This document shows, piece after piece, positions 58,521 through 60,000 of a stretch of DNA of 60,000 nucleotides. Source of the DNA: Bolinopsis microptera (Eukaryota > Ctenophora > Tentaculata > Lobata > Bolinopsidae); the NCBI RefSeq assembly GCF_026151205.1, contig NC_087074.1:9955226-10015225 (forward strand). Direction: 5' to 3'. Both the position numbers and the translations under genes were made by a program. The first letter of the stretch is position 1. Each line of letters opens with the position of its first letter. The notes beneath the pieces are model-generated. The model saw only the letters and a program-made list of their open reading frames with translations. It had not been told where the DNA came from and did not search any database.

Positions 58521-58682
58521 AGGAGTCTTTCACATATTACGTAATCAACCGATAGGGGGAGGGGGTTTCCGAATAATTACGCTAGTGTAATTTTGACACA
58601 ATAGCTATGTGTAAAACTGATTACGGAGAGCCAGGGGGGGATAAAAATGGTCAAGTGATTACTTAATATGTGAACGACCCCT
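58521..58682. mobile_element. MITE, family with GGGGTCGTTCACA termini (copy 2)
   Basis: 162 bases with ends aggagtctttcacatattac and the inverse taatatgtgaacgacccct. Subterminal tacgtaatca matches the larger relative at 11674-12026. One end has two changes (ggagtctttc for ggggtcgttc). Confidence 0.75.
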
Positions 58683-58993
58683 TAGTTTCTCATTTATATC
58701 TTATCTGATAAAAGGGATGACATGGTACAGACTTGATACACCAGGCAACCTGATTGGTGACGAGACAAAATCGAAAGATTCGGTCTTTAATAATAAAAAT
58801 CATCTTTTTGTCGCTAGATCTGTCGTATGAGTATAAAAAGTGCCCTGAAAAGTAAAAATAGATCTTTCCAACGATAACAACATAGCCCGGTACTTTCTCT
58901 TCTACGCACTCATTAAAGTAAAAGTTGACCTATCATAACCTGATTAATGATAACCTGGTGAGTGATGATAATGATCACATTCACTATACTGCC

Positions 58994-59383
58994 GTTTTCT
59001 GACAAAAGTGCTTAAGTAACATTTTGGAAATTTCGGGTTTTTTGGTCTAACTTTTGTTTTTGGGTCCAGAACTATCCCTGAGGACCATTCGATACATTCG
59101 CCGACCCCCCAAAACCCCCTTTTTGGAACCCCCTAAAATGCAAAAAATGGTCATTTTTCTGAGAAAAGTGCTTAAGTAACATTTTGGAAAACGGGTGCCG
59201 TTTATTTCAAAAATGGTGCCATTTCGGGAACTGAAAACGGTGGCATTGTTTTCTACGTCCAAAACTGGCCTAGTGACGGCAATTTGGTGATCGTGGGTCT
59301 TTTGGCCTGGGAAAAAACAATTTATGTCACTTAAGCACTTTTGTGAAAACGGGCTCGTTTTCTCACAAAAGTGCTTAAGTGCC
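58994..59383. repeat. Repeat element built on AAAAGTGCTTAAG
   Basis: (c/g)a(c/g)aaaagtgcttaagt occurs directly at about 59001, 59161 and 59363 and inverted at about 59326-59345. The first two are followed by aacattttggaaa. The ends are therefore inverted copies of each other, with gene-free DNA between. Likely a MITE or SINE of unassigned family. Confidence 0.6.
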
Positions 59384-59592
59384 ATTATACGTTTAATTAA
59401 ATGTTGATTCTGCCAACTGAAACTATATAATCAGTACTAACAAATCTAAATTTTCACGGCGGATCGATTGGTGATGGTCATAAACTTCAGAAACGCTAGC
59501 TTCGCCGTCAAAATTGCCGATTTGTCAAAGCAGAACGTTTCAAAATATACGTCATAATTTGCTCTAAAATTTTTTATTCTCTTATAAGTTGA

Positions 59593-60000
59593 GACTGGCG
59601 GGATTATCGACAGGCAAGGGAACATTACCAAAGAGATAGAAGCGATTTGCTTCACTGCTCCTTCTCTTTTGATATGGAGAAAGTTCTTTTACTACCACAC
59701 ATGCCGGAGTACAAGGAGGCGATTTTTTTAAGACGCCTTGTCACATTTAACGAGACCTTCGCGAGGCTGGGGTCAGACGGAGCTCCTTTAGCGATTCTTT
59801 GGAATGAGTCAATCGCAGGAAGGAAAGATGAGAATGTGTCCTCGACTTGGATAAGGGCAATAAAACATTTTGCCAGTTGGCAAGATTGGTGGTAGCAGAT
59901 TTGGGCAGACAATTATTCTGCTCAAAACAAGTGTTGGACTTTATTTACTGCCCTATGTTCAATTATCAACAGCCCAGATGTTGACCTGGACAAGATAACG
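59593..60000 (+). pseudogene. Transposon-like coding region with DN-x3-QNK motif, broken and cut by the window
   Basis: Frame open from 59593: DYRQAREHYQRD, then FSFDMEKVLLLPHMPEYKEA, FLRRLVTFNETF and WNESIAGRKDENVSS. An in-frame TAG at 59893-59895 follows QDWW, after which the same frame goes on with QIWADNYSAQNKCWTLFTAL to the window edge. The block w(A)DN-x-x-x-QNK-x-W is, from memory, typical of a family of uncharacterised transposase-like proteins in cnidarians and other invertebrates; the Asp is probably catalytic. The single stop suggests recent decay. Confidence 0.5.

Overview
This is a eukaryotic, and almost certainly animal, window. Genes are split by introns of about 60 to 2,000 bases with GT/AG ends, AT-rich DNA separates them, and the rest is LINEs, foldback elements, MITEs and microsatellites. 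No bacterial feature is present. Two clear metazoan orthologues, akirin and DNAJC8, rule out a plant or fungus. Six of six gene starts have a 3' splice acceptor-like sequence 1 to 13 bases before the ATG, which would fit a lineage with spliced-leader trans-splicing such as a hydrozoan cnidarian. The species itself cannot be read from the sequence.

Layout. Positions 1-10,619 hold three tandem copies of a BTB-BACK protein gene. All three share the 5' flank and BTB domain, while the rest differs. Decayed fragments of a third-type copy follow genes 1 and 2. The third unit is split by about 3.1 kb of inserted DNA (a TG microsatellite and a 1.9-kb element with terminal inverted repeats), and its 3' end is fused to a LINE tail. 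Positions 12,332-16,584 hold a divergent CDK4/6-like kinase in about eleven exons. Positions 17,000-22,060 are a nest of elements: a FLYWCH-bearing element broken by a Merlin-like element with a target duplication, plus two further MITEs. On the minus strand lie DNAJC8 (22,462-24,677; spliceosomal J-protein) and akirin (26,122-28,862; nuclear chromatin/transcription adaptor), both reconstructed exon by exon. Positions 29,137-30,590 are a 1.4-kb near-perfect palindrome. Positions 30,700-42,260 are LINE territory: one open reverse transcriptase ORF, a PHD-finger/endonuclease/RT element with an internal deletion set inside a foldback repeat, and two decayed pieces. From 43,857 a gene for a small secreted thrombospondin type 1 protein begins; its large intron runs for about 9 kb and may hold an alternative signal-peptide exon. 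Positions 54,000-60,000 are mostly gene-free, with MITEs and, at the right edge, a broken transposon-like coding region.

No shared pathway links all the genes. DNAJC8 and akirin are both nuclear housekeeping genes on the same strand, 1.4 kb apart. The BTB cluster is the most unusual host locus because conservation and divergence change abruptly along the copies.
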